A stretch of 64,000 bases of DNA from Agelaius tricolor (Eukaryota > Chordata > Aves > Passeriformes > Icteridae). A program made the translations under genes and the position numbers. The stretch covers positions 35,867,001 through 35,931,000 of the forward strand of contig JALJCS010000006.1 of the NCBI GenBank assembly GCA_023055355.1, written 5' to 3'. How positions within the stretch are numbered: position 1 is the stretch's first letter; each line of letters starts with the position of its first letter. Below the pieces are notes generated by a model that worked only from the letters and a program-made list of their open reading frames with translations, was not told the DNA's origin and made no database searches. Of this stretch, positions 40,300 through 53,900 are shown piece by piece.

Positions 40300-40912
40300 G
40301 CAAAAATTAGTAGTTACTGCAGTATATGAATGTAAATCAGTAATGCAACACTGTTCCAAAAAAGGCAAACCTGCTTTTTGGATGTATTAATGGGCATGGA
40401 ATTCATGACAACTGGAATGAAATGTGTCAGCTTTGTTGGTTACTGATGGACTTCTTTATCTAAAAAAGGAATCTACAATAGATCTCCTGAGAAAAGTTCA
40501 AGGAATTAAGATTTTTAGAATTTGCAAACACTCAAATGATTTTGGAAAGACGTGACCATTTATCTCCTCAACATAAAGTCTTAAGAGAAATGTCATGAGG
40601 TTTTTCTTCATGTCAGAACCATTTCCACACATTAGTCTACAGAAGCAGGACAAGAATCGTCATTTACTGACAAAGGTAAAGGTCTGACAAAAAGACCTAG
40701 GGTTAATACCAGGAATATCTTTCTAATGATTATGGCAATTAAAAATTGAAGCATGGCAAAGTATTGCTTTGGAATCTACTCAGCCATAGGTACCTAATAA
40801 CAGCATAGTGAGCTCCTGAAGCAGATGGTCTCATTATACTTTCTTCAGTCTCAACACAAGGGATTAAACTAGGTCTAGGTGAACCTCATGTCCATTCTAA
40901 ATCTGCACTCTC
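40300..40912 (+). mobile_element. Ancient CR1/L3-like LINE 3' half
   Basis: A heavily diverged LINE of the CR1 superfamily, sense on plus. Landmarks in order: the block around 40345-40420 (TTCCAAAAAAGGCAAAC, then GGATGTATTAATGGGCATGG), which matches the region after the reverse transcriptase; a possible trace near 40445-40460; AGGAATATCTTTCTAATGAT near 40710; the block around 40765-40785 corresponding to the 'aggttgtggaatct' region; and a decayed 3' end near 40855-40895 (GGGATTAAACTAGG... followed by a GACCTC-like stretch). Many indels interrupt it and no frame survives. It resembles old CR1/L3 elements shared by reptiles, birds and mammals rather than young avian CR1, so it may predate the avian radiation. 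Limits are approximate. Confidence 0.65.
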
Positions 40913-43900
40913 AGTCCTGCAGGCCAGCTGGGAGGGCAGACTTCTGACACTGTCTGAGGTTACCTTAATTCCTTAACTTCATTGCATCAAACACAAACAT
41001 ATGAGATAGCAAAACACACATAATACTAGAAAGTATCTTCCAGTAAGACCATACAGGTTCCACATCTGGCTATCATAGCTAATACAGCTGTTCACAGATG
41101 GGCTTATTGTGAATAATGACTCTAACTCTTAGCAAACTTTTGTATTCTGACAAGACTTATTTATTTTTATGACTGGAAACAAACAGGGATGGAAAAGTAC
41201 AAATGAGAGAAGTTAGTGATATGGCTAGGATGCAGGATTTATTGATATAAGTATGTCTGAGCCTCTTTCCTTCTCTCCAACACATAAGAGAGAACTCTTC
41301 AGTGATATGTGGATTGGATATTTCCAATGAGCTACTATGTTGATTTATTTGTTTATTTATTTACTTGGGGGAAAGTTAATATAATTACATAATAAACAAC
41401 GTTATACTGCAGATAGCAAGGTAACCCTCATACTCTTCAAAACACAAGACAAAAACTAATTTGACAATGTCAAAAAGCTCTAGCTTTTGTTTGCCTCTCT
41501 TTAAGTAAAACCTAAGCAAGAAACTAATTAGCCTCTGTGCAGTCATTTATACTATCATTCCAAACTGCATTTAGATATGCCGGCAATATAGTAATATACT
41601 CTGAAAACTGGGGTGTCAGCTTTCCATTCTTTCTGGGAGATTTTTTTTCCACTTTCCTTCCTTTTACATACAAATATATCAGTTTTAAAACATGTCAAGA
41701 TGTTCTCATTTGGTTCATGCAAAGTGACACTAACAAGACAGTTATCTGATGGGATAATTTGCTCCTTAGCTGATTAAAAAAATGCATCACAGATACAATA
41801 AAAAACCCCCACATTTTGCTGCCTGCCAAGACCTATCACTTAAATGAATACAGTCCTTTTGACACAGAATAGTTAATTTTCATAAATTATTACTGACTGA
41901 AGGCAGAGTTAACCCACGGACAGAATGTACTCTCATGAGAAAACACCAGGGATCTCTTTATTGCTATCTTTGTGTATATATTGCTAGCTTTCTGCTACCT
42001 TTGCAGCTGCTGCCTTCACAGTTGATATAGCAGTTTTACAATGAGAAACATGGATTAACATAGTACAAAGTTAAAAGGGAAGGGGCCTGTTTTTTATTTT
42101 TATTTAATACTCAAGAATCTTGACTAGTTAGTCATAGCACCATTACAGAAATGAATTAATGTTATTAAGTCTTTATATAGGAATTATTGGTTATAGATAG
42201 AGATCTCAGATTTTTCTTTCTACATTGAAAAATCTTTCAGTAGACATTACAGTAATGCAGCACTTAAAACTAATTTTAATAAGTCCATCTTTATATAAGA
42301 AAAACTAATCTATTTTTTCAAATTTTGTTTTATATAAGTAAATTTGCAACAATCCCACAAAGTACTAAAAAATACCAAACTTAATAAACCATTCCTTTTC
42401 ATGCTCAGTCTTTAATCCTGATATTCATGGAAATCATCAGGTAAAACAGGATTTGACAATCTCAACATACTTGACCTACAAAGAGGATGACTGAGAACAA
42501 TTACAAAAAGGAACAGAGTCTCCTCCTTCTCAGCTCCTTTATCTAGTCTATTTTCATACTGTTCAGAGCCATAATAAAGGATTAATCCCCCAAATATATT
42601 GTGCTACTTTTTCACTCTATCGACAAAGCCCTGTATGGCAGTGGTAAAATTCTAAAGTTTAAGATGTACAAGTCAGTGAAAAACCAACTGCAGCAGGAAC
42701 AGCAAGGGACATCACACAACATGTGATATATTAACCACTTAAAAAGAATTGAAAAAAAAAAATTGTACAAGACCAAAAATTAGGAAAATATTAACAGCAT
42801 TTATTGCCAAGAAGTTATACTTTAAAGCCATTCAAGCAGTCATATTTTTCAAATACGTTATTAGAAATATTTGTATATATTTGTTATTTGGATTCGCTAT
42901 CAACAATCCTTCATTATTTAGATGTGCATGCTTTTGTGGATCTGCAGGAATTCCAGACCTATATTTTTCTGATATGTGAAGATTAAGGGCTAGGCATGAG
43001 GAATAAGACAGGAATAATAGACAGCAAGTAGACCCTTGTTACAATAGTTGCATTTGTGGTTTTCTTCATTTGACTTTCATCACCCATGTCAGGAAATTGT
43101 ACACAATTTTTATATTAAAAATTAGCCTCATTAAAAGCACATTCTGAAAACCTTATTGAAGGTAATCTGGAAGTGCCTGATGACCTCTTCATCTCCTACA
43201 ATGTTAAAGAACTGCCACCAGAACACACTATGTGTCATCAGCAGATTGGACTGTAAGTAGATAAGGATGACTTCCTAATCCATATGGTTAGATTTATGTC
43301 ACTGATTTGAAAATAAAAGATGTCATTCCTGCAAAAAAATCCCATTACTTACTGCTTAATGACATAACAAAAAAACTGGGCTGTGGGAAAAGATATTGAA
43401 TTACTTTTAAATCCTCGGATGTTTCTTAATGCAGACGCATTTCTTTCACATTTAAAAAAAAATATGTATTTTGTGGTTTCATTCTTAATTCTCACTTTTG
43501 TAATGTTTCTTGCTTGTGCTGCTACTTGGGTAGAGCAAATGCATCAGCAAATGTATTCTCCTGACATGTCAAGAGTCATGGCTATGACACAGTAGAACTT
43601 TTCTGGAATGTTTCTTATTGTTCTTACTCTTGGTTAAACTACCCCAGGACCAAAATCACCCCACACAGGAGCACAGGAATTATGAGCTCCTGCCTACAGT
43701 GGGTACCAAAGGACCTCATAGTTACTAAACTGCTGGCTGAGAAGGCTTCAGCTTACGACTTTGTGTTTTTATTAGCAAAGGGTTGAAGAAGTAATTGGGA
43801 ATTTTGAGAAAAGGACCTTATTCTGAGGAAAGCCACCAAAGTTTAATCATGTGGACACCCTGAAAATACAGAGAAACTACAGAAAAATTATATTGGTGTT

Positions 43901-44661
43901 TCCAGGAGAATAAGTCACATGAATCTTTAAAGTAAGCCTGTTTGAACTATTTGCAGTGAAAAAAGCTCTGATGTGTCTACTTTAATACTGTTCCCATTTG
44001 GGTGAAGTTTTTTTCAATGTTTCTACAAATGGACCAGTGAAAGCACACCCACTTTGCAGTGAAACTAAACCCACTTTACCATTACCTGCTTCAGTTCTTT
44101 TAAATAAACACTAGGGGGGGAAAGCCAAACAAAAAGTACCATTTTTTTCCACATAGAAACTCTGTGGGCTTTCTTTAACTTTCTGTGCTTACCCTCTCTG
44201 CTCTAATTCTATGCAAAGCAATTACATTAATTCAACAACAAACTGCATTTCTTTAAAATGAGGCAATCTCACATCCCCATTTCCTAACATCCTCTCTCAG
44301 TACTAAGCCCTACTGCCTTCCTTGCTCTGGTGCTCACATTCATCACATTTCTTGCCCAGATGGAATGGAAAATTTATAAACCCTGAAACTACAAAAGATC
44401 TGTTCATTTTCTACCAAATCTGTTCCCTGATTCAGTTCACCACAGGATTGCACAAAACCTGATGTTAGTACATAATGCAGAGCTGATGTAGATAAGCAAA
44501 AGGAAGGTCAAAACATTTCTGTCCATAGCACAGTTCTTTCTTATACTATTTGTTACACTCTGTGTAATGGTCTTGTTCTGGTGGGACCCAGATCAGCGAG
44601 TGCTGTAATCTAAATGAGGTTTCCAAAATAAGTAGACACCTTAATAATGTCATAAAACCAA

Positions 44662-44709
44662 ATTATTATTATTATTATTATTATTATTAGTATCATCATC
44701 ATCATCATT
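44662..44709. repeat. (ATT)n(ATC)n compound microsatellite
   Basis: About nine ATT units followed, after a short TAGT interruption, by about five ATC units. A likely polymorphic slippage repeat. Confidence 0.92.
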
Positions 44710-47700
44710 ATCTGGATATAATATGATAAATGCTTTAGAATAGCCACATAGTTTAATCATGCACTGTAATTTAGTATTATCAACACTTTCTAGCCACAAA
44801 ACATATTTCTACTCTCTAATTAATGATTCCAAAAACCTAGCTAAGAGCTGTTGAGGGAAAAATTATATTTTGAATGAGTCTGTGGACAGAAGGCCAGACT
44901 GACTTCTGCCTGTATCCTTCTGCATCATTTCTGTGAAGGGCATAGATTACAGCAAGGTGCAAAATTCCACTCTATGGGTAAAAGGATGAGATGGTGGCCC
45001 CAGCTACTGAGAGGCAGGGCTGTTAAGTGACAACTTAAATCCCTCCTGCTTTGGCATCTCCATAGTGGTCTTTGTGAAAACCTAAGGAAACAGATTTGTT
45101 TTGGTTTTTATTATTAAAAAGTAATAAAAATAACTGCATTGCAGTGCTAAAGAAATGAATAAGCAGATAATTTGCAAAGGAAGGGAAAGGCTCTGTTAAT
45201 CTGCTAACAAGCAAGCCATATAGTTGTCATTTATACCTCAGTCCTTTTAAAGATCCATGTGCTTAAAAGTTTCTATTATCTTACTGCTCATTGTTTTGTT
45301 GAAGGCTTATTTCCATGAAGTTAGATATCTAACACCTTAATTTCACACTTTAATTTGTTTTCTTTCTTTAAAATAGAAAACCATAATAATTTCCTTAATG
45401 CAATACTTACTTCATTGTCACAAAGCTCATACAAAGCTTTGCAAACCTCTAAGAAACATTGACTTTGTTTTGTTTAATCATCTAGCTACCAAACAGTCAG
45501 CCATTTCTTATCACTTAATAGGGTCAGCTTGTAAATAACAATTGGTTCTCTAAAGGGTTTAAACTCCATTAAAATAGTTCAGTGTTAGTCATTAAAATAT
45601 GTCCTGCAGATGGCTGCACAATTTGTTTCCATTTTGTTCTTCTAGTACTTAACTTTTAATTTGTTTACTTTTTCCTCCTCTTGAAATTTAAAAAACACAT
45701 CAACACATTCTCAACACTAGTTTAAGCAATCACATTTTCACATCATTTATTTTAATGTTTTCTATTATTAGAAATAATTCAGTTAAAACACATTTCCAAA
45801 TGCTAATTTAGCTTCATCTGTGAAGAAGACAGATTTTTTTTTTTACAAAACTCAGACACAGAGGTTATAATCTGCCTCAAAGCTTGCCTGCTATATTCAC
45901 TGATATATTGAGCAACAAAATCAAAGAACCTTTCCATCACAATTTCAAGAAAATTTCCTGCCACTTACATAGTCTATTAAATAATCTCAGGCCATTTAGA
46001 TGTAATCCCAAACTAACCACTGCATTCTCCTCTATTTCAAATATCTCTCTGACATCTGCTTGCCACAACACATCTCTTTGTACAGGGCCTAAGCAAATTT
46101 TTTTAAAAATACATATTAAGTTTAAATTAGGATAATTTAATTAATACTTTTTCTGTAGCTCTTCCAAATGTTTAAAAAAGGTCTCAAAAATATACTGGGC
46201 TCAAATCTGAATTTTATGTTGCATGAAAAGTGTCACAATTCTCAAGGCACCAAAAAGCTTTCAAGTGCACTTGTTATCTTGTGTCAGGCACAACATCCTC
46301 TGAGAAACAAAAACAAAACATATTACACCTTAGCAATGGAGAGACTTAGACCTAGCAGATGCATAGGGTTCATAATGTCTCTTCAGCAAAAATAGTGGGG
46401 GAATTTTGAAAATGCATTCTTCCCTATTCTCTTGTACAGCCAAACTCAACTTCATTTAACCTGAAGTGCTGAAGTGTAAATGAATGGATTGTTATGAGAC
46501 ATGCATAGATGTTTGGTTTTAGTAAGAAAATCTGGGTGCCTTTGTATTTTCTTTAAAAACCTAATCTATTTAACAACATTAGGAATAACAATAAACTATA
46601 AAACCCATATTTCAAATTATAAATGTCTAGAATTTTTGGGTTTTTGAATGCTATAACTATACTTGCAAACTAGAAACAACAGAAAAAAACCCACAGAACT
46701 ATCATGAGCACAGGGAATGCATATCTTTCATTATCTTCAAATAATTTTGGGACTAGCAAAAAATGTCTGGGCCTAGAAGAAAACACTAAAAGTTGGTAGA
46801 TAAAAATCTGATAAAAATTCTCAGTCTTCAACAATATGATCACAATTTCTCAAGTATCTATCAACTGTAAAGAAAAATATGAAAGCAGATTTTTTGGGGG
46901 GATAGGACATAAGCCTGGACAGAATATTTCTGTTCTGGTGACTCAACTAATTAACATGTATTTACTGTAAGAGGCTGGTATTTATGACATATAGTCCCTA
47001 CAGTACTCCTCTTTCCTGTTCTTCTGTAATGAAATGTTTCTTCAACCTGTTTTGGTTTGGTTTTTTTTCTTTCATCTTTCCTTCTCTTTCTGCTCAGAAG
47101 ATGAAAGCTCAATTTGGCACCACATGAGGAGTTGAGGAAGGATTTAATTTTTTAAACACTGTATGCATTAGAAATAGAGATTTGATGTGAGCTTTCTTTT
47201 GAATTGGCATGGGTAATCCTTTTCCTTGCTCTACACTGAGTTTTTCTAGAAAATAGAGGAAAAAAATCTTACTTCAAATATCTGGTGGAAAAAAGGGTCA
47301 TTAGCTCAATCAGGAACATATCCTGGAATATTCAGTTTGGGGTCAAGGTCACAAAGGCCTCTCCTGTATCTCCTGTCTGAAAAATTACCATTCCCTGTAC
47401 ACTGTCTGCTTTTTCAGATCTCATCTCTTTTTTCAATTGGAACTGATGTTATGATAAAATACTTGTGTAGCAAGGTTATAAACAAAAGGGAAAACATTGC
47501 CAGTACTGATTTTCTATACATCCACTAAGGAAAGAAGACCAAAAGAACTACTGAGATGAAGTAACATTATTAACTTTAAAAAAAGAAATGAGATTTTAGA
47601 GATATAAAGACTTAGCAGCCTTAAGCAAGGTTATTTTGTGATTTTCCACAATATATTTGCATGCCGAATTGGTGACCAACACATGCAGGCTAATGAATTA

Positions 47701-47790
47701 AGCTGAATCAGGGTTCTGGAAATACTATTTTTGATTTGAGCTTTCTTCAGCTCTACAGTTTAGTTTCTCTACCTGGTCCTAATAAAAGAG

Positions 47791-47915
47791 GAAAAAAAAA
47801 AAAAGGCAAAAAAAAACCAAAACAAAACAAAACAAAAAAAAAACCACAAAAAAAAAAAAAAACAAACAAAAAAAAAAAAAAAAAACAAAAAAAACCAAAA
47901 AAACCCCAAAAAACC
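47791..47915. repeat. Long A-rich low-complexity tract
   Basis: About 125 bases of almost pure A with scattered C and a few G. It generates a spurious lysine-rich frame (47736-48002). No LINE, SINE or processed pseudogene body is recognisable upstream, so its origin is unknown; it could be an expanded retrotransposon tail. Confidence 0.9.
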
Positions 47916-50900
47916 TCTTTGGTTGAACTGCTTGAAATGCCTACATCAAAAGAACTCTACAGAAGCCAAACACTCCATTTACTTCACTTTAAATTTCATT
48001 GAAGAGCTCTTCTGAGTTTGAATATTCCTGATAGAAAGAAGTGGTTGGAAAGCTGTTTGAAAATGGAATTCCTTTATGTTTAAGAGCACAGTCTGAGCAG
48101 CAAAACTTCAAACTGTACAAACAGAAGAGGAACAATCTAAAGCCATTATTTACCTCAAATAGAATGAAACATTCAGAAACTCTCCATGTCAATACTTAAA
48201 CTAACTTATTTTGGTTTCAATTAAGATACAGTTTATTTTTCTTTATCTCCTATTGCTTCATTAAAATTTGCAGTTCATCCCAGCACATGTTTTTTTGGAA
48301 TAAACTATCAAGAATTAATGAAATTATTTGCTTATGACTTGCCAGAACATACTTTTCAAGAAAAATCTCATATTTGACAGCAGAGAATGATAGGATCTAA
48401 AACATATCCATGACCTCAATTCAATGTGGTTGGACAAGATAACAATTCATCTTTAATCTCTTTGATACACTTCAATGCTTTCATTTTATTGCATTTGCTT
48501 TATTTTCTTTCATGTTAGTAAAGGTTTTCTTCAAGCACATTTAGAAAAGTATAATACAAAAGCTAAATTCAGTTGCCAGTGTGGAACACACACATGCAAA
48601 GCCACAGACCCTAAGTATAGCAAGACCACATTGCATTTACATACAAAAAGGACAAGTAAATAATAATAGTAATTAAAAATAAGAACAATCAAGAAGGGGT
48701 ATTCCATTTCAAATATCAAGATTATAAATGCTACATAATTAATTGATAATTCAAAATTGGTTAACTAAGAACCTGCAAAATAGGCAGGAAATTAACTATA
48801 GACTCTTGCTGATGTTTATGATCTCACTGCTAAAAGCAAGGACATTCTGACCTGTCCCATGTTCTCAAAAATGATTCTTTAAAATATTCAACAAATCAAT
48901 ATCAATTTAATTATGGAAACGTAAAACTCTTTCAGGCTTATGCAATTTACCTTTGAAATATCTCCTGTGATAAATATAGCCCATTGCATGCTTTTCTTCC
49001 AACCTACTTCAAATATTTGAAATAAAAACTACCTGGCAAAGTAAATCTAAATTCTTAAAATATGTGTTGAGGGAAGATGATGTAATTCAATCATCTCTCT
49101 AAGCCTCAATTCAGTTGAATTTTCTTTAAAAATGGTAAATGAAAATAGCAGATGCAACTTCAGGATGCCCCACATCTTCGTTTAGTTTAAATAAAAAGAG
49201 GAAATGTTTGTTTTAAAAAGAGGAAATGTTTATGTTTCTTCCTCTACTAAAGTATTGGTGATACAAGATCTCATTTCATCATGTTGTCTGAATTATAGCA
49301 CTATCTCTCCCTGCTGGGCCTCTGGCATGGAATAACAATGTCAGCATGAACTCTTTACTGAATTTAGCTTTCTGGTCGTGTTATCACAAATTGGTTTGAG
49401 TACACAGCCTGCAAAAATGGGGAATGACAAATCAAACAACCCTCAAGGGAGAGGAAAGCTTTAATAGCTTCTTGCCTGTCAACTGGTTATTATAAGATGA
49501 TGACAAACAGCACTACATTGATAATTTTCCTAGACATTTGAACCATGCTTTAGAACAGATTAACTCAAGATCATATTTAAAATGTCAGAGGTCTCAAAAG
49601 ATAAAAATCATACTAGTAAGTCCATTTAGATTAGAAGATAATTGCTTTTATGAAAAATGAAACTTAAAGATAGTCAAAGACTTCAAAAACAAGTTGAAGG
49701 CTCTGCCAGAGCTGGAGAGTGGTCTGGTTGTACACTTCCTTACTCCAGTGTTAAAACTAAGGCAGTAATTACTTTTTTTCCAAAGTATCACCTTTTTGGA
49801 AAAAGTTATATTCAAAGCATGCAACTGCTTTTCTGACTTTTAATTTTTATCCTACATGTAAGTAATAAAAATGAACACTGTAGTAAGTATAGCAGAAATT
49901 CTACATACATGCAAAGTCAACACCAGGAAAAATGTATTATATTGTAGAAGCTTTCTTTTTTTCCTTTTAAAACTATAATCCTTTTTTTCTTTTTCTACAG
50001 CATCTATGGAATATGGGCTCCCTCCAGTGGCAAAATTAACATTCAAAAATCTTCACCCTTGTTTATGTGCTTAATTGTATTGCCTAATAAACAAAATAAC
50101 AGCCACACACATTGTAGATTGAGAGTTCAAAACCTTTTTAGGATAGGGGGTTTATTAGCACCTTTTTTTTCCCTTTTCAATAGTATTGATATAGACAGCA
50201 TTATTAATCACTATATTCAAGGTCATACAAAATCTACACGTTCCAAACAAAACTTTTCAACATTTTAGTTTCAAAACAAACTATTCCCTCCAAAAAACTT
50301 AGCTGTTTAGTCAGGCTAGACTTTTTGGGAATTTGGAAAATTTATGAACCTTATATTTCACCATTTGCATTTTCAAAAAAAAAATCTACATAATGTCCTA
50401 TTATATAGGGTATGATTAGCATCTCAGAAAGGTGTATTAAGAATTGATAAAATTAATTCTTTAGCGAAGAGGGAGGTATATCCTACAGTTTTGGCCCAGA
50501 TTTGCTCTGTTCCTGCCCATCCCAGAATGCACAACACACTTCCATTCTTGGGACAGTATCAAGACATTGTGTTTAATTTACATGAGTGTTCTTGGCTTTA
50601 ACTACAGAAACAGTAAAGCTGCTACCTTTGGCTTCACTTACCCCTGATGTGCTTGCTATGAAATACTTCTATTTACGTGTTGTATTGCATCATGGCTATA
50701 TTTTGCTTTCCACTTTATTTTATGATGTTTACTGTTCTCTCCACACTACACAATGTCACATCCCTAGCAAAGACAGTGACTGAAATAAGCCAGCTTGGAA
50801 ATGTCTGACTGCTCAGAACCACAGAGGAGTTGAGCCACTAGGGAGTAAACCACTGATATGTATCCTCAATTTTGAACAATCTTTTGTTCAATCTTTTACT

Positions 50901-50934
50901 TGAGGATAACCTCCGCTCAGAACTAGATTTTGAT

Positions 50935-50998
50935 CCTCATAACTGCAAGCTAGACAAGACTAATTTCAATGGTCCCTTCTAACCCAAAGTATTCTGAT
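50935..50998 (+). mobile_element. Possible CR1 3' tail remnant
   Basis: About 60 bases resemble the last part of CR1. GCTAGACAAGACTAATTTCA is followed by a diverged GGTCCCTTCTAACCCAAAGT-like stretch and ATTCTGAT, comparable to the CR1 end that runs into ATTCTATG octamers. It is too short and diverged to place in a subfamily. Chance similarity is possible. Confidence 0.5.
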
Positions 50999-53900
50999 CG
51001 TAAATATAAAAAACTGGAACAGGTTTTCATCAAAACCCCTCATAAGACTCCCATATAAGTGAAGTCATTAAGTCATGAAAATTAATGCTAACCTGTCAGG
51101 ACCAGGTTGTTTCTTCAGGGAGTTCTCTCCTTCCTGCAAGAGAATCTCATTGCTAAAGTGGTACTTTTTGCACAAGGAAATGAGCACCTTGAGGACACAA
51201 CTTCCTTTAATCTTATAGTCTGTTCTTTGGCTACTATGAAGCAAAATTCTGGGGAAAAAAAATCAAGGGCATATTGGCATGATGATCTATAGAAGAGAAT
51301 AAAGTAAATTCAGGTAAGTAAAGAAACATACAGGTAGAGTTAATCTGTCTAAAATCTCAAGAATCATAAATTCAAGAATTCCAGCATTCGTTGCAGAATA
51401 ATGTCACCTCAGTTGTGACTTGTTTTGTTGGATTGTTTCAAACAATTAAGTTATTTGCTAAGGGAGAAGGGAACAAAATGTCAATACACATAGAATGAAT
51501 GTATCAGGAAACCAGCAGGAAGCCCTTTTATGTTGCTCTCTTTCTCTAAGACTCCTTCTTGGCTCAGCAGGGTATGTCCAGTAAGTCCCTCATCAGCCTT
51601 TGAAGTCAGTGCTCAACTATCACTGATAGGAGACAGCTATGAGAGCTTGCATTTGTTGGACCATTCTTCCAAACTATGCCATGATGGTGGACCCAACACC
51701 ACACAGCAACAGCAGAAATACAATGGCTGAATAATCCCTTCCCCCACAAAGTCAGATTTCAAAATGGTTTTAACAGAGGGCTCCAAGTTACCAACTGAGT
51801 GATGCACAATCAAGCAGAAAAATGAAGGTCCTCAGAAACTTTGTGAGGAGCATAGGTTGTTTTCCATCTTTCTTTAGAAAAATAAGCATGTGGAAGCTTC
51901 TGCAATTCTTGGGAGAAAAAGAAATTTTACCAGGAACTAACTGGAGAGACTCAGCTGTGTTTCTCCTGTATATCACAGACAAGGTACAGGAGGTTAATAT
52001 GTAGCAACATTCCTCCAGACAAAAAGCACAAGCCAGAAACTTGGAGAATAAAAGCACAGGATGATACTCAAGCCCTCCAACCATAAATCAAAAATGGTCA
52101 AGTATGGATTACTGAAAGAATGAAAGTTTGACACCTGGCTAAAACTGATTTTAGGACTCCACAGAGAGAATAAAAAAATTGTATATGACGTATGTAAAAT
52201 ATCCCAAATGCTGTGAAAATAACAAGAAGGTATAAGACAGGCACAAACTGTACAAAGAATAAAAAGAAAGAAGAACAGAAGAACAGAAAGGAAGGAATGG
52301 CTTCAAACACATGTCCTCCTACTTTCTTTATTTGTGAATGTCTTTCCTTACTGTCAGCAGAGAACAATCTCCACTTTTGCATTGCCATTTAGCACATTTT
52401 TTCACTGCAGGAAAATGCTTATCCTTAAAGCACCTTTTTTGTATAGTATTGGACTAATCAAATAAGAACTTTAAAAAGCAGTGAATATACACATCTGTAT
52501 TTTGCTCCTGTCTTCCCACCTTGATTGGTTTTCCAATACCAAGTCACATTAAACTTCAGCACAGCAAGAGATTTAATAAGAGCACAAATGCATTCACTCA
52601 CTTGTGAAATACTTGGAGGTAGCATGAGACTTTTTTCCTTTAGTTTCCTTTGCTCCGGGTGAGATACCACCCACCACTTATAAATCTCAGTCTGCTGCTG
52701 GGACTCCATTAACATGCCCTTGAAATAAGGACTGGTATAAAGAGGCCTTGTATTTAGGAAATAACTTCCTGTAAGTCCACTTTCAATTTCTTTGTAACAT
52801 GGCCTGAATGCTTCATGCTTTATGGACTCAGGACACAGAGAGCTGCAACAGGATTATGTTTCCTGTAGCTCCCTATTACTTTCCTATAGCTTGATTGGAA
52901 GGCTCAGCCAGGAAAAAAGCAGTGATGACATACAGCGAGCTTCTGTGACCAGAAAATAAAACCACTGGCTCACAGGAAAGACAGGGAAAGAACAGTCTAT
53001 GAGATATATCTACCTGTGCAATTCACTGCTACAGGAAATCAGTGAGTCGAGTAATGTAAAATTGCAAAAGGCTACAACACTTTATGGCCTTTAACATTAT
53101 TTGTTGCATGTGCTGAAGTAATAAATACACAATCTGTGCTTCAGAACAAAACATATTATTTCATCTTCATATATTTTCCATTATTTTGGTTTTTTTTTTC
53201 TTCTTTCAGGCTCTTTGGTTTTGTGATTTAGGGGCATTTTGGGGGGTTTTTCTGGGGGAAGGTTACTTTTTTTTTTTTTTTGCAATAAATGCCAAACTAT
53301 ATGAACTTTGTGCCAAAATTCAGTTTTACCCCCATGAACTATCTTCATTAATTTGTACTGGATTCTTGAATTGCTTTAGTTACTCCCTAAAATACAGCCA
53401 ACAAGAACTTGAACACCATTTGTTATCTAGCACACTGATGGCTTAAGCACTCCTCTAAGAAGCAGAAGACTACATTTTTTCCCTCAGAAGCAGTACAGTA
53501 CACAAATAATAAACCAACAGGTTAGAATAAGATTTGATGTAGAGTCATGTTAACTATCTATAATGAAGATTACTAAGGATGCAACTTTTTTTCATTTGTG
53601 AGTTATAATCCAAAATTACCAACTTCTTCCTCTATCACAGAATCACTAAAGGAAAATTTGAAAGTCGAAATACAATTTTTGTACTTCTTTCTTCACACAG
53701 GAACAACTGAAATATTGTATTTATACAGTGCTGCTGGAACACAGGAGACTAGCATTCTCTGTAGTGATTACAGTTATCAGTGAGGGAAATCTGATTTGAA
53801 TCAAATGAGCATTTAATTATCACAGGCATAGCAGATTGCCTTTAGAATTGGAATTACAGGTGCTTTATTGCAATAGTGCCCTGTATTAAAAAGACATTAA

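Larger units (their letters stand above)
40913..50934. other. Unique AT-rich sequence, no gene recognised
   Basis: No recognised gene or dispersed repeat over about 10 kb. It contains the trinucleotide tract at 44662-44709 and the long A-rich tract at 47791-47915, listed separately. A GTTTATTTATTTA patch lies near 41346-41366 and a 22-bp doublet (AAAAAGAGGAAATGTTT) at 49193 and 49215. Two exon-like stretches (43126-43252 plus, 45411-45448 minus) are described as findings only. Confidence 0.5.

Noticed and set aside
47736..48002. 88-residue lysine-rich open frame
   Set aside because: It is simply the translation of the A-rich tract at 47791-47915.
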